DNA of 64,000 bases from Bacteroidota bacterium. Lineage in GTDB: Bacteria > Bacteroidota > Bacteroidia > Flavobacteriales_F > PHOS-HE28. The DNA lies in NCBI GenBank assembly GCA_014584605.1, contig JACTMO010000080.1, positions 80,992 through 144,991 of the forward strand. The letters run 5' to 3'. Within the stretch, counting starts at the first letter, position 1. Every line of letters starts with the position of its first letter. A model generated the notes under the pieces. It was not told the DNA's origin, searched no databases, and saw only the letters and a list, made by a program, of their open reading frames with translations. A program made the position numbers and the translations under genes. Positions 36,172 to 44,741 of the stretch are shown here, one piece after another.

Positions 36172-36245
36172 CTCACGGATGCGTCCGCATCCGGGCGGCG
36201 AATGTAGGGCTGCGCGCCGGAGGGGTGGGTGGCCGGTGCCGGTGG

Positions 36246-36980
36246 TCAGGGCAGCTGTTCCAGGCGGACGGCCGTGGGCACGGCCCCACCGATGTTGACC
36301 AGGATGGGGTCGCGATCGTTCGAGGACCCGGCATACTTGACCACGCCGTCGAGGTTGATGTCGGCCGTGTGGTAGCCAGTGGCGACGGCCGTGGGCACGC
36401 TCCCACCCACGGTCGTCAGCACCGGGTCGCGGTCGTTGCCGGCACCGGCGTACTTCAAGCGGTCGTCGTGCTGCACATTGCCGGTGCGGAGGACCTGAAC
36501 GTTCCCGATCGCCTTGCGGGCATCGGTACCATAAGTGGCCGTACCCGGGAGCCGCAGGTCCAGTGCGGTCGCGGCGGCCGTGAGCGTCATGGGGGCGGCG
36601 GTCATCACCCCGAGGTGGTTCCTGTGGCGGAGGGCGACGTAGTAGGCTCCGTTGCCCACCTTGAAGCTCAGGGAAGGGCTGCCGTCATGCGCCACGATGT
36701 CGCCGTCCCGTTGGAGCAGGCCGTGGCGCGTGGCCACGACCACGGTGGGGTCGGCGGCGCTGCGCAGCTCCAGCCGCACCCAGTCCACAATGGCGTCCGG
36801 GCCGTTGACGGCAAGCATGGCCGTAGTGGTGCTCTCACCGGCCCCACCGGCCACCGCAGGCCACCCGCTGCCCGTGTACGGCTCGGTGAGCGGGACAGGT
36901 CCAGTCGTGCGGAGCGCATCGTTCATCAGCATGGTGACGGTGTTGTACGGTCCTTCGAGCAGTGCCTTGGGGGCCAGGCG
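36246..36980 (-). other. Shared C-terminal module, copy 2
   Basis: These codons encode the last 244 residues. They match copy 1 at 8442-9173 along the whole length, including GLLQRDGDIV, RHRNHLGVMTA, ATYGTDAR, LKYAG-x2-NDRDPVL, DINLDGVVKYAG, NDRDPIL and the terminal QLP. Confidence 0.85.
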
Positions 36981-38129
36981 CACCGTGGCCGCCGGGTCCA
37001 CGATGCGGTACACCTGCCCCGCGTACATGTTGCACGCGAAAAGATCGCCGATGGCGTTGGCCCCGATGGCCGTGACACCCGCCGTGCCATTGGCCATGAG
37101 GACCTGGGCGGACCATCCGCCCTGGCCGTCGGGCACGAGCGCTCGCACCTGCCCCTGGCAGAAGTCGGTGTAGATGTAGCGCCCCTGCAGGGAAGGATAG
37201 GTCATGCCCCGGTACACCCTGCCGCCGATCACCGAACAATGGCCATCGGTATGCGCATGTACCTGCACGGGCGGCACGTACGCGGCGGGTGGTTCGCATC
37301 CCGCCGAATTGTAGCTCGCGTGGCCTTCGAAACAGCGCCATCCGAAGTTGGCACCGGCGCCTGTGCCGAGGCCCACGTGGTCCACCTCCTCCCAGGCCCC
37401 CTGGCCCACGTCCCCGATCCACACATCGCCATTGGCCGGATCGAAGCAGAAGCGCCACGGGTTGCGCAGACCGCTCGCCCAGATCTCGGGCATGGTGTCC
37501 GCCGGGTTCGCCGAGGCGAAAGGATTGTCCGACGGGATGGTGTAACCGGCGCCGGTGCCCACAGCGATGCGCAGGAGCTTGCCGAAAGGCAGGGACATGT
37601 CCTGCGCCCGGTCGCCCGGGTCGCCGGCACCGCCCCCATCGCCCATGGCGAACCACAGATGACCATCGGGCCCGAAGTGCAGGTCGCCGCCGTTGTGGTT
37701 GGTATAGGGCTGATCGACGGTGAACACGACCACCTCGCTCGTGGGGTCGGCGATGTCGGGGTCGGCGCTCACGCTGAAGCGGGAGATCCGCGAGGTCCCG
37801 TTGCCTGTTCCGGTGGTGTAGTGCACATAGAAGAAGCCGTTCTGGGGATATCCCGGATGGAAGGCCAATCCGAGCAACCCCTGCTCATTGCCTGCATCGA
37901 GGACCTGGGCGGTGATGTCCAGGAAGGGTTGAGACCGCGCCCTTCCGTCAGGCCCCACGATGCGGATGCGGCCCTGGCGTTCCACGACGAAGAGGCGGCC
38001 GTCGCCGGCATGGGCCAGGGCCACGGGATCGTCGAACGCGATGCCCAGGGCCTGCAGTTCCACGGTCTGTGCGTGTAGTCCACCGATGATCGCCGTGCAG
38101 GCCAGCAGGCAGGGAAGCAGGTGTCGCAT
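36246..38129 (-). CDS. Secreted sorbosone-dehydrogenase-like protein with C-terminal module
   Basis: The 627-residue protein has a signal peptide ending LHA-QTV, a PQQ sugar-dehydrogenase-like propeller (about 25-380) with blocks such as GLLGLAFHPGYPQNG, NHNGGDLHFGPDGHLW and RNPWRFCFDP, and a C-terminal module (384-627) shared with the protein at 8442-12146. Unlike that protein it has no PKD or PA14 domains between. Periplasmic or surface oxidation of a sugar is possible, but the PQQ site is not verified. No standard T9SS domain is seen. Confidence 0.88.
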   Translation of the reverse strand: MRHLLPCLLACTAIIGGLHAQTVELQALGIAFDDPVALAHAGDGRLFVVERQGRIRIVGPDGRARSQPFLDITAQVLDAGNEQGLLGLAFHPGYPQNGFFYVHYTTGTGNGTSRISRFSVSADPDIADPTSEVVVFTVDQPYTNHNGGDLHFGPDGHLWFAMGDGGGAGDPGDRAQDMSLPFGKLLRIAVGTGAGYTIPSDNPFASANPADTMPEIWASGLRNPWRFCFDPANGDVWIGDVGQGAWEEVDHVGLGTGAGANFGWRCFEGHASYNSAGCEPPAAYVPPVQVHAHTDGHCSVIGGRVYRGMTYPSLQGRYIYTDFCQGQVRALVPDGQGGWSAQVLMANGTAGVTAIGANAIGDLFACNMYAGQVYRIVDPAATVRLAPKALLEGPYNTVTMLMNDALRTTGPVPLTEPYTGSGWPAVAGGAGESTTTAMLAVNGPDAIVDWVRLELRSAADPTVVVATRHGLLQRDGDIVAHDGSPSLSFKVGNGAYYVALRHRNHLGVMTAAPMTLTAAATALDLRLPGTATYGTDARKAIGNVQVLRTGNVQHDDRLKYAGAGNDRDPVLTTVGGSVPTAVATGYHTADINLDGVVKYAGSSNDRDPILVNIGGAVPTAVRLEQLP

Positions 38130-38255
38130 CGTCGTGTGTTTCGGCCCAAATTGGCCTGCACACGCGACCAGCGCCAGCGGATCTCGGCGGACGGTCCACC
38201 GCTTCCGATCTTACCCCGACCTGTTTCGACGGCCGTAAGTGTGGTGGCCTCCACC

Positions 38256-39056
38256 TCAGCGCCTCTCCTCCTCCTTGGCACGGTCCCAGTAGGCGTCCAT
38301 CTCCGCCAGGGTCATCTCCCCCAGCCTGCGCCCGTCCTTTCGGCTCTCGCGCTCCAGGAAGCGAAAGCGTTGGATGAACTTCCGGTTGGTGCGTTCCAGC
38401 GCCTCGTCCGGGTCCACCCCGATGAACCGCGCATAGTTCACCACGCTGAACAGTACATCGCCCAGTTCGTCCGCACGCCGGTCGCTTTCGGCCTCCACCT
38501 CCCGCCTCAGTTCGGCGAGCTCCTCCTGCACCTTGTTCCATACCTGATCGAGGTGCTCCCAGTCAAAGCCCACTCCGCGCGCCTTGTCCTGGATGCGCAT
38601 GGCCTTCACCAGGGAGGGCAACCCCTTGGGCACACCCTCCAGCACGCTTGGTTCGCGCCCGGTACCATCCGCAGGCTTCTCGGCCAGCTTGATCCGTTCC
38701 CAGTTCGCCTTCACCTGCTCCTCGTCCTGCACCTGTACATCGCCGTAGATGTGCGGATGGCGGTGGATCAGCTTGTCGCAGATGCCGTTCAACACCTCCG
38801 TGATCCCGAAGCTTCCGCGCTCCGCTCCGATCCTGGCGTAGAAGACCAGATGGAGCATCAGGTCGCCCAGCTCCTTGCGCACCCCCTCCATGTCGTTCTC
38901 CAGGATGGCATCGCCCAGCTCATAGGTCTCTTCGATGGTCAACGGCCGCAGCGTTTCCATCGTCTGTTTCCGGTCCCAGGGGCACTTGGTGCGCAGGTCG
39001 TCCATGATCGCCAGCAGGCGGAGGAAGGCCTGTGCACGGGGGTCGTTGCCTTTCAT
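38256..39056 (-). CDS. mazG: Nucleoside triphosphate pyrophosphohydrolase MazG
   Basis: The 266-residue protein has the tandem MazG domains of the long form. It begins with LLAIMDDLRTKCPWDRKQT and shows the metal motifs EETYELGDAI and KELGDLMLH in the first half, and EELAELRREVE and DELGDVLFSVVNYAR in the second. MazG hydrolyses NTPs and dNTPs to monophosphates and can lower ppGpp indirectly. A CACCTTTG element lies only four bases before the ATG. Confidence 0.95.
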   Translation of the reverse strand: MKGNDPRAQAFLRLLAIMDDLRTKCPWDRKQTMETLRPLTIEETYELGDAILENDMEGVRKELGDLMLHLVFYARIGAERGSFGITEVLNGICDKLIHRHPHIYGDVQVQDEEQVKANWERIKLAEKPADGTGREPSVLEGVPKGLPSLVKAMRIQDKARGVGFDWEHLDQVWNKVQEELAELRREVEAESDRRADELGDVLFSVVNYARFIGVDPDEALERTNRKFIQRFRFLERESRKDGRRLGEMTLAEMDAYWDRAKEEERR

Positions 39057-39060
39057 GCCG

Positions 39061-39099
39061 CAAAGGTGCTTCTTGACGGGCTTGTGCATGCTACCTTCG
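39061..39099. promoter_or_regulatory. Divergent -7 elements for mazG and the oxidoreductase
   Basis: CACCTTTG on the minus strand (39061-39068) lies four bases from the mazG ATG. TACCTTCG on the plus strand (39092-39099) lies 21 bases from the ATG at 39121. Confidence 0.6.
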
Positions 39100-39120
39100 G
39101 GCACCAACCCAAAGGCATCC

Positions 39121-39762
39121 ATGAAGATCGGCATCCTCGGCACGGGCATGGTGGGCCAAGTGCTCGCCTCCGGATTCCTGGACCACGGCCATGAAGTGAC
39201 CATCGCCACGCGAACACCGGCAAAAGTCGCCGATTGGCTGGACAAGAACCCGAAGGGCGCGGTGGGCTCGCACAAGGAGGTGGGCGCCTGGGCCGACCTC
39301 ATCGTGCTGAGCAGCAAAGGCACCGCTGCGGAGGCCGCCCTTGGCCTGTGCGACCCCGATGACCTTGCGGGCAAGACCGTGATCGATACGACCAACCCCA
39401 TCGCCGACGCCCCTCCGGAGAACGGCGTACTGCGCTTTTTCACCTCCCTGGATGAGAGCCTGATGGAGCGCCTCCAGCGCGCGAACCCCGGGGTGAACCT
39501 GGTCAAGGCGTTCAACAGTGTGGGCAACGCCTACATGGTGGACCCGGATTTCGGAGGTGTACGCCCCACCATGTTCATTTGCGGGAACCACCCGGCGGCC
39601 AAGGCGCAGGTCGCTGCGATCCTTGCGGACTTCGGCTGGGAGGCGGAGGACATGGGAGGCGTTGAAGCCGCCCGTGCCATTGAGCCCTTGTGCATCCTTT
39701 GGTGCATACCCGGGTTCATTCGCAATCAGTGGACGCACGCCTTCAAGCTGCTGAAGCACTAA
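39121..39762 (+). CDS. NADP-binding F420-reductase-like oxidoreductase
   Basis: The 213-residue protein begins with the dinucleotide-binding motif KIGILGTGMVGQVLASG, keeps the TR segment expected for NADP preference (ATRTPAK), and contains the KAFNSVG block of the NADPH-dependent F420 oxidoreductase-like family. Bacteroidota generally lack F420, so the substrate is probably another redox molecule or flavin. It stands alone. Confidence 0.87.
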   Translation: MKIGILGTGMVGQVLASGFLDHGHEVTIATRTPAKVADWLDKNPKGAVGSHKEVGAWADLIVLSSKGTAAEAALGLCDPDDLAGKTVIDTTNPIADAPPENGVLRFFTSLDESLMERLQRANPGVNLVKAFNSVGNAYMVDPDFGGVRPTMFICGNHPAAKAQVAAILADFGWEAEDMGGVEAARAIEPLCILWCIPGFIRNQWTHAFKLLKH

Positions 39763-39800
39763 GGACGGGTTCCCGTACGACCCGCCTTTACCGTCGCATT

Positions 39801-39831
39801 TTTGTTCGTACGTATCGCATGTGTATCTTTG
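39801..39831 (+). promoter_or_regulatory. Complete promoter of the toxin-antitoxin pair
   Basis: TTTG (39801-39804), a 19-base spacer and TATCTTTG (39824-39831) match the Bacteroidota -33/-7 consensus. The element ends eight bases before the antitoxin ATG. Confidence 0.8.
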
Positions 39832-39839
39832 TCGTATAA

Positions 39840-40109
39840 ATGAAGGTCATGGACACCAAGCTCACCCTCAGCTTCGATGCAGGCGTGGCCGAACAGGCCA
39901 AACGCTTCGCCGAGGCGAACAACATCAGCCTGTCGCGGCTCATCGAGTTCATGCTGAGCAAGGTGACCGACAAGCGATACCGCAGCCTGGATGAGCTCCC
40001 CGTGAGCGACTGGATCAGCCAGGTGGCGGAGGGCGAAGCCACCTATGTGCGCAAGAACGCCGCAGATCGCGACCTCAAGAAGGATTACTTGAAGAGCAGA
40101 AGGCGGTAA
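39840..40109 (+). CDS. DUF6364-family antitoxin
   Basis: The 89-residue protein has a short N-terminal strand (DTKLTLSFDA) and a helix-turn-helix segment with NNISLSRLIEFML, the ribbon-helix-helix layout of DUF6364 antitoxins, followed by a charged tail that would wrap the toxin. It precedes a PIN-domain gene by 74 bases. The close, perfect promoter is consistent with autoregulation, but I see no clear operator palindrome. Confidence 0.85.
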   Translation: MKVMDTKLTLSFDAGVAEQAKRFAEANNISLSRLIEFMLSKVTDKRYRSLDELPVSDWISQVAEGEATYVRKNAADRDLKKDYLKSRRR

Positions 40110-40183
40110 GAGGATAGAGCGCAAGGGTGCCTGGGCCATGCACCCCCGTACGCTCGTGCCCCTTTAACCGCAGCACATCCCCC

Positions 40184-40606
40184 ATGCGGATCTTCCTCGA
40201 CGCCAACGTGCTGGTGACGGTGCTCTGCAACGAGTACCCACGCTTCGGGCCATGCGCGCGCGTGTTGAGCCTGGCCGACGACAAGCGTTTCGAGGTGTAC
40301 ACCTCACCGCTTTGCCTGGCCATCGGCGCCTATTTCGCCGAGAAGAAGAACGGGCGCAAGGCGGCTCGAAAGAAAGTGGCCCTGCTTGCCGAAAAACTGA
40401 AGGTGACCACTATGGGTCCGAAGGCGGTCGAGCGCACCTTCGCCGATCCGCGCATCACCGACGTAGAGGACGGCTTTCAGTATTTCTCTGCGGTGGATGC
40501 GGGATGCAGCGCGATCGTGACCTACGACAAGCGGGACTGGCATTTCGCCGGGATGGAGGTTCTGGACCCCATGACCTTCCTGCTGAAGTACGCGGTGAAG
40601 CGGTGA
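40184..40606 (+). CDS. PIN-domain toxin (VapC-like ribonuclease)
   Basis: The 140-residue protein begins with the PIN core MRIFLDANVL (D6) and retains further acidic residues in ITDVEDGFQ and VTYDKRDW, which would bind the metal ions used to cut RNA. PIN toxins are inhibited by the small protein encoded upstream. The ATG at 40184 is chosen because the domain starts there; a GTG at 40127 would add a proline-rich stretch. Confidence 0.88.
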   Translation: MRIFLDANVLVTVLCNEYPRFGPCARVLSLADDKRFEVYTSPLCLAIGAYFAEKKNGRKAARKKVALLAEKLKVTTMGPKAVERTFADPRITDVEDGFQYFSAVDAGCSAIVTYDKRDWHFAGMEVLDPMTFLLKYAVKR

Positions 40607-40637
40607 CCCCAACGAGGTTGCCGACCCCGCATCGGGA

Positions 40638-41159
40638 TCATCGCTCCGCCACCGCTTTCAACCCCGCCAGACCCGTCTCGAAGTCCTTGCCGATCATCTT
40701 GTCCATGTTCACGAACAGGCTGAAGACCTTGCCCATGAACAGGTTGGGGCCGTCCATCTCCCAGCGCACCTGCGTGCCGCCGGCCTGCGGGTTGAAGCGG
40801 ACATGCGTGATGCACTCCGACTTCCACGGCTTCAGGAAGCGCAGGTCGATCTTCACGCCTTGGGGACCGGCCTCCAGCACCTCCATGGTGCCTTCGCCCA
40901 CCTTCTTGTTACCGACCCAGGCATAGCGCGCGCCCACGCCGCTCTCCGCGCCGCTGAAGCTGCGCTTCATCTCCGGGTCCAGTTTGTCCCATGGGCTCCA
41001 AGCGGACCACATGTGGAAGTCGGCCACGTGCGGCAGGATCCGTTCCGGCGGTGCGTTGATCACGGTGCTCCGTTCGTAGTGGACGGTGTTGGGCTTCATG
41101 GCGGCGGCGATGAGCACCAGGGCGATGATGGCCAGCAGGCCGAGGAGTAGGTACATCAT
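40638..41159 (-). CDS. Membrane-anchored SRPBCC (START-fold) protein
   Basis: The 173-residue protein has an N-terminal membrane helix (about 3-22) and a polyketide-cyclase-like SRPBCC domain beginning ERSTVINAPPERILPHV. The fold holds hydrophobic ligands in a deep pocket. It is the last gene of the thirteen-gene run and the only one of its START-fold members with a membrane anchor. Confidence 0.87.
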   Translation of the reverse strand: MMYLLLGLLAIIALVLIAAAMKPNTVHYERSTVINAPPERILPHVADFHMWSAWSPWDKLDPEMKRSFSGAESGVGARYAWVGNKKVGEGTMEVLEAGPQGVKIDLRFLKPWKSECITHVRFNPQAGGTQVRWEMDGPNLFMGKVFSLFVNMDKMIGKDFETGLAGLKAVAER

Positions 41160-41183
41160 GGTCGGTTCAGGTGCTGGTGAGGT

Positions 41184-41561
41184 TCAGGCGTTGTTGGCGA
41201 GCCGTTTGTGGTGCAACAGGTAGGCGGCGATGAGCACGCCGATGAACAGGAACATGGGCGCCCAGCCGCTCACCGGATCCCCCACGGCCCGGAACGAAAA
41301 TGCGGCGGTCGTCAGATCAATGAAGAAGCCGAAATAGGCCCATTCCTTTACGCGGGCCGGCACGAAGGACAGAAGGATGGCCACGGCTCCGATGATCTTG
41401 GAAGCGGAGATCAGCCGGATGAAGTAGAGCGGATAGCCCAGATGGTCGTGGAGGAAGGCCAAGGTCTGTTCGTCGAGCTTGAGCCCTCCGAGGCTGGACC
41501 AGATCATGAAGGCGCTGAAGAGCGCGGTGATGATCCAGTAGGCGATGTGGGTGCGTTTCAT
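41184..41561 (-). CDS. DoxX-family membrane protein
   Basis: The 125-residue protein has four membrane helices. The helix-2/3 region, YFIRLISASKIIGAVAILLS, is typical of the DoxX family. Some DoxX-like proteins act in thiol or oxidative stress responses; no specific role is assigned here. It lies between two START-fold genes with 15- and 24-base gaps. Confidence 0.85.
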   Translation of the reverse strand: MKRTHIAYWIITALFSAFMIWSSLGGLKLDEQTLAFLHDHLGYPLYFIRLISASKIIGAVAILLSFVPARVKEWAYFGFFIDLTTAAFSFRAVGDPVSGWAPMFLFIGVLIAAYLLHHKRLANNA

Positions 41562-41576
41562 TGGTGATGGGGCGCG

Positions 41577-42011
41577 TCATGACGCGCCTTTACATAGTAC
41601 TTGCAGCTTATCCATATTCTCCTCGTTCGCGCGCTCGATGAAGGTGCGGATCGGTGCGAGTTCCTTGGCCGTGTCGAAGCGCATGGTCCATTCGATCCGG
41701 GTGCCGCCCTCCACTTCGATGAAGTGCACCATGGCCTTGTAGAAGTGCATCTCCTTCAAGTGGTCGAACTCCAGGTAGCCCGGCGGTTCGATCCACTTGA
41801 AGACACAGGTGTTGTGGAAGTCCTGGCCGTTAGGGCCGTGCATGGTGAAGTCCCAGATGCCCTCCGGCTTCAGCTCGAAGCGGTGGATGGTGTTGGTGAA
41901 GCCGTTCGGGCCCCACCAGCGTGCGAGTTGCTCGGGGTCAGTCCATGCGGCGAATACAAGCTCGCGCGGGGCGTTGACCGTTCTGACCGTTCGCACCTCC
42001 CTGTCGCTCAT
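41577..42011 (-). CDS. AHSA1/SRPBCC-domain protein
   Basis: The 144-residue protein is a single AHSA1-type START fold. It opens with the family pattern RTVNAPRELVFAAWTDPEQLARWWGPNGF and ends in a C-terminal helix. Such proteins bind small hydrophobic molecules and occur next to ArsR regulators in many soil bacteria. The start overlaps the preceding DUF1801 stop by four bases. Confidence 0.88.
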   Translation of the reverse strand: MSDREVRTVRTVNAPRELVFAAWTDPEQLARWWGPNGFTNTIHRFELKPEGIWDFTMHGPNGQDFHNTCVFKWIEPPGYLEFDHLKEMHFYKAMVHFIEVEGGTRIEWTMRFDTAKELAPIRTFIERANEENMDKLQVLCKGAS

Positions 42012-42433
42012 CGCTTCTTCCCAGTTGCCTGTGTAGCTGACTTTCGAGCGGTAGCCTTCTTCTCCTGCGCCGGCCACCTCACCTCGATCTCCGCGCACTT
42101 GGCTTTCACGATATCCTTCACCAGCGCGGCGGGCAGGGGCTTCTCCGGCGTGAACTGGATGGCCCCCTTGCTCGTGGTGAAGTCTTTCAGGCGGTCCTTG
42201 AAGCCGACCGGCACCGAACCATAGAGCGCGCAGTGGTGCTTCGCCGCGCCGATGTACAGCATGGGATGCCCGTGGTACTTGAATCCGGGAAGGCCGTAGC
42301 CGAAGTACTCTTCCGCGCCAGGGGCGGCAACGAGGATCTGCTTGCGCAAGTGCTCCAAAGCATCGCGCTGATCGGCAGGCAACGCCGCAATGTAGTCGAC
42401 GGTGCTCGCGGGTTTCTTCTGGGGTGTAGCCAT
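42008..42433 (-). CDS. DUF1801 (YdhG-like) protein
   Basis: The 141-residue protein contains VDYIAALPADQRDALEHLR and EEYFGYGLPGFKYHGHPMLYIGAAKHH, the pattern of DUF1801 proteins related to the frataxin-like iron chaperone group. The last 20 residues are Lys/Ala-rich and probably disordered. Function is not established. Confidence 0.85.
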   Translation of the reverse strand: MATPQKKPASTVDYIAALPADQRDALEHLRKQILVAAPGAEEYFGYGLPGFKYHGHPMLYIGAAKHHCALYGSVPVGFKDRLKDFTTSKGAIQFTPEKPLPAALVKDIVKAKCAEIEVRWPAQEKKATARKSATQATGKKR

Positions 42434-42453
42434 GGTCGGAATGGTTCAATGGA

Positions 42454-43053
42454 TCATGGATGGAACACCTCACCGCGCTCCAGCATGCCGATGAAAGTCT
42501 CCAGGCGCTTGGCGCGGGTCTCGGGCTTCTTGGCGGTAACGAGCCGGTGCAGGAAGGCGTAGCGGTTGCTGCCCTTCAATGTTTCGAAGAAGGTGCGGGC
42601 CTTCTTGTTCTTCTTCAGCGCGGCCGCCAGGTCGGGCGGCACGGTGATGGTGCTCGCTGGCGCATACGCATTGGCCCATTGGCCGTTGGCTTTGGCGCGT
42701 TCCACGGCTGCAAGACCTGCGGGTCGCATGAGCTTCGCCTTCATCAGCTCTTGCACCTTCTTCTTGTTGATCTCGCTCCAGATGCTGCGGGGACCACGCG
42801 GTGTGTACCGTTGCAGGAAGGTCTTCGCGTCGCCCGCCTTGCGGATGGCATCGATCCAGCCGTGGCAGAGCGCCACCTCCAACGCTTCCGGCGCGGTGAT
42901 GGACCGAATGCCGCTATCCTTCTTGCCGATGCGGATGAACACGCCCTTGGATGATGCGTGGTTCTTCACGAGCCACGCATCCCATTCCGCCGGTGTCTCG
43001 AAGCTGATGATCTCGGGATCACTAAATGTTGTGGAAGTCTTCTTTGTTGACAT
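42454..43053 (-). CDS. YdeI/OmpD-associated family protein
   Basis: The 199-residue protein has an N-terminal domain with AWLVKNHASSKGVFIRIGKK and ALCHGWIDAI. Its C-terminal region, FETLKGSNRYAFLHRLVTAKKPETR, is the signature of the YdeI family (bacteriocin-resistance-like). The biochemical role is unknown. I chose the ATG at 43053. Confidence 0.87.
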   Translation of the reverse strand: MSTKKTSTTFSDPEIISFETPAEWDAWLVKNHASSKGVFIRIGKKDSGIRSITAPEALEVALCHGWIDAIRKAGDAKTFLQRYTPRGPRSIWSEINKKKVQELMKAKLMRPAGLAAVERAKANGQWANAYAPASTITVPPDLAAALKKNKKARTFFETLKGSNRYAFLHRLVTAKKPETRAKRLETFIGMLERGEVFHP

Positions 43054-43112
43054 ACAAGTAGGGAAGGGTGAGGGTGAAGAGAATTCGTGCTCCGTGAGCC
43101 ACACTACTGATA

Positions 43113-43190
43113 TTCACCACAGAGGCACAGAGGGCACGGAGAAAATGGACGGTGCCCCCCCCTCTGTGTACTCTGTGCCTCTGTGGTGAA
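43113..43190. repeat. Palindromic element with perfect 20-bp inverted repeats
   Basis: The arms 43113-43132 (beginning TTCACCACAG) and 43171-43190 (its exact complement) are perfect 20-bp inverted repeats around a 38-base centre. The left arm is made of near-tandem ACAGAGG units. It lies in the largest gap of the START-domain array. It could be a REP/MITE-like element or a strong bidirectional hairpin. Confidence 0.85.
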
Positions 43191-43203
43191 GCATTCGCAT
43201 TGC

Positions 43204-43701
43204 TCAACCGTTGAACGCCTTCTCCAGTTTCGCCAGGTTCATCTTCTTCATGGGCATCATCGCCTTCATCATACGGTCGACCTTACGGGCGTCGCGGCTC
43301 TTCACCATCTCCATTTGCCGCATGGGCACCACCTGCCAGGTCACTCCGAACTTGTCCTGCAGCCAGCCGCAGTTCTGCAACTCCTTGGGTCCGCCCGCGC
43401 CGAGCTTCTTCCAGTAGTGGTCCACTTCCTTCTGGTCCTTGCACAGGATGATGTGCGACACGGACATGCTGGGCGTGATCACGGAGGGACGGCCACTGAG
43501 TGCCAGGAAGCGTTGGCCGTCGAGATCGAGCTCCACACAGAGCGTGGAGCCGACCTTCATGCCGTTGGCCGCGCTCACCTCCAGTGTCACCGGGATCCGC
43601 GCCACGATGCGCGACTTGGGGAAGATGCCCATGTAGAACTTGGCGGCCTTCTCGGCGTCGCCCTCGATCCACAGGCAGGTCTGGAAGCGTTGGGTTTTCA
43701 T
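43204..43701 (-). CDS. VOC-family (PhnB-like) protein
   Basis: The 165-residue protein has the glyoxalase/dioxygenase-type VOC pattern: FQTCLWIEGDAEKAAKFYMGIFPKSRI at the start and GGPKELQNCGWLQDKFGVTWQVVP later, matching the PhnB (3-demethylubiquinone methyltransferase-like) group. The family includes metal-dependent enzymes and binding proteins. No substrate is assigned. It often accompanies AHSA1 and ArsR genes. Confidence 0.9.
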   Translation of the reverse strand: MKTQRFQTCLWIEGDAEKAAKFYMGIFPKSRIVARIPVTLEVSAANGMKVGSTLCVELDLDGQRFLALSGRPSVITPSMSVSHIILCKDQKEVDHYWKKLGAGGPKELQNCGWLQDKFGVTWQVVPMRQMEMVKSRDARKVDRMMKAMMPMKKMNLAKLEKAFNG

Positions 43702-43745
43702 GGTTCAGTTGAATGGTTGGTGCGTCTCACGAAGTTGCGATTGGA

Positions 43746-44195
43746 TCAGTCTTTTTGTGCCAGGCCGAAGCGGATGGCCTCCTCCAGGACGGCCAGGTCG
43801 ATGTCACCCAGCGTTTTGAAGCTGATGCAATAGCCGGTCACTTTGGCCTTGCCCAGGCGCTTGCCGTAGGCGGTCTGCAAGTGGGCCTTGTCCGTCAGGC
43901 CGAAGATGTACACCGAGATCCCGGTCGTGGTGGCGCAGGTGCCGATGCGGAACCATTCCGCGGTCATTCCACCGGCGTACTTCATCATGAAGGAGCCGTA
44001 GCCGATGGTGGGATTGGCGATCGCGCGCCCTTCCTCGTTCCTGCCATCGGAGAACCAGAGTTCCTTCACGGCCAGCTTGCCGGTCAATAGGCGGTGCAAG
44101 GCTTGCAGGTCGGCGCGTTTGGGTTCCGGCAAGGTGGTGAGGTGCAGGTCGATCATGGCCTGGGCCTTCTTCCGTTCCGGTTGGATCTGTGCCAT
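43746..44195 (-). CDS. DUF1801-domain protein
   Basis: The 149-residue protein has a DUF1801 pattern, with the helix KRADLQALHRLLTGKL, a VKELWFSDG strand, and an IGYGSFMMKYAGG centre. Function is unknown. It sits three bases after the upstream AHSA1 gene, which suggests coupling. Confidence 0.78.
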   Translation of the reverse strand: MAQIQPERKKAQAMIDLHLTTLPEPKRADLQALHRLLTGKLAVKELWFSDGRNEEGRAIANPTIGYGSFMMKYAGGMTAEWFRIGTCATTTGISVYIFGLTDKAHLQTAYGKRLGKAKVTGYCISFKTLGDIDLAVLEEAIRFGLAQKD

Positions 44196-44198
44196 GGC

Positions 44199-44720
44199 TC
44201 ACTGTTCCTGGTGGTGAAGGACGACGAACTGCGCCAATCGGTCGAGGCATTGATTCCATCCGAAGGCATGCTCCTCGCAATGCGCCACGGTGGCGAAGGT
44301 GGTCTGCTCCAGGGTGAGCAAGGTGCCTTCCTGGCGTTCTTCCAAGGTGATGGAAACTACGGTGTCGCACCAGATGTCGCCCTCGGCATCCTCGCGCAGC
44401 CAGGTGAAGACCAGTCGCGACGGCGGATCGATGTAGGTGTACTCGCCACGTACCCAGTGGTCGCTGCCATCGGGCGCACGCATGCAAAAGCGGTACTGGC
44501 CGCCTACGTGGAAGTCCTGTTCGCAATGCGGCAGGGTGAAATCAGTGGGGCCCCACCATTTCACCAGGTGCTTGGGGTGCGCCCATGCTTCGAATACGAG
44601 CTCGCGCGGAGCCTTGAAGGTCCGCTTGAGCACGAGCGTGCGCTGGTCCACAGCGACTCGCTGATCGGCTTCGGCGGCTTGGCCTGCCATTTCGAGTTTC
44701 TTCTCGGTGGCCTTGGTCAT
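44199..44720 (-). CDS. AHSA1/SRPBCC-domain protein
   Basis: The 173-residue protein is an AHSA1-type START fold with LKRTFKAPRELVFEAWAHPKHLVKWWGPTDF near the start, then strands with WVRGEYTYIDPPSRLVFTW. The first 28 residues are charged and have no counterpart in the sister proteins. I chose the ATG at 44720; the upstream sequence is a duplicated non-coding segment. Confidence 0.87.
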   Translation of the reverse strand: MTKATEKKLEMAGQAAEADQRVAVDQRTLVLKRTFKAPRELVFEAWAHPKHLVKWWGPTDFTLPHCEQDFHVGGQYRFCMRAPDGSDHWVRGEYTYIDPPSRLVFTWLREDAEGDIWCDTVVSITLEERQEGTLLTLEQTTFATVAHCEEHAFGWNQCLDRLAQFVVLHHQEQ

Positions 44721-44741
44721 TGGTGTTGCGTTGGGTCGACC

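Noticed and set aside
36102..38078. A plus-strand frame of 658 codons opposite the second sorbosone-dehydrogenase-like gene
   Set aside because: There is no domain pattern and the real gene on the minus strand is unambiguous.
43113..43190. CRISPR array or toxin-antitoxin RNA
   Set aside because: There are only two arms in inverted orientation, no regular spacing of direct repeats, and no cas genes nearby.
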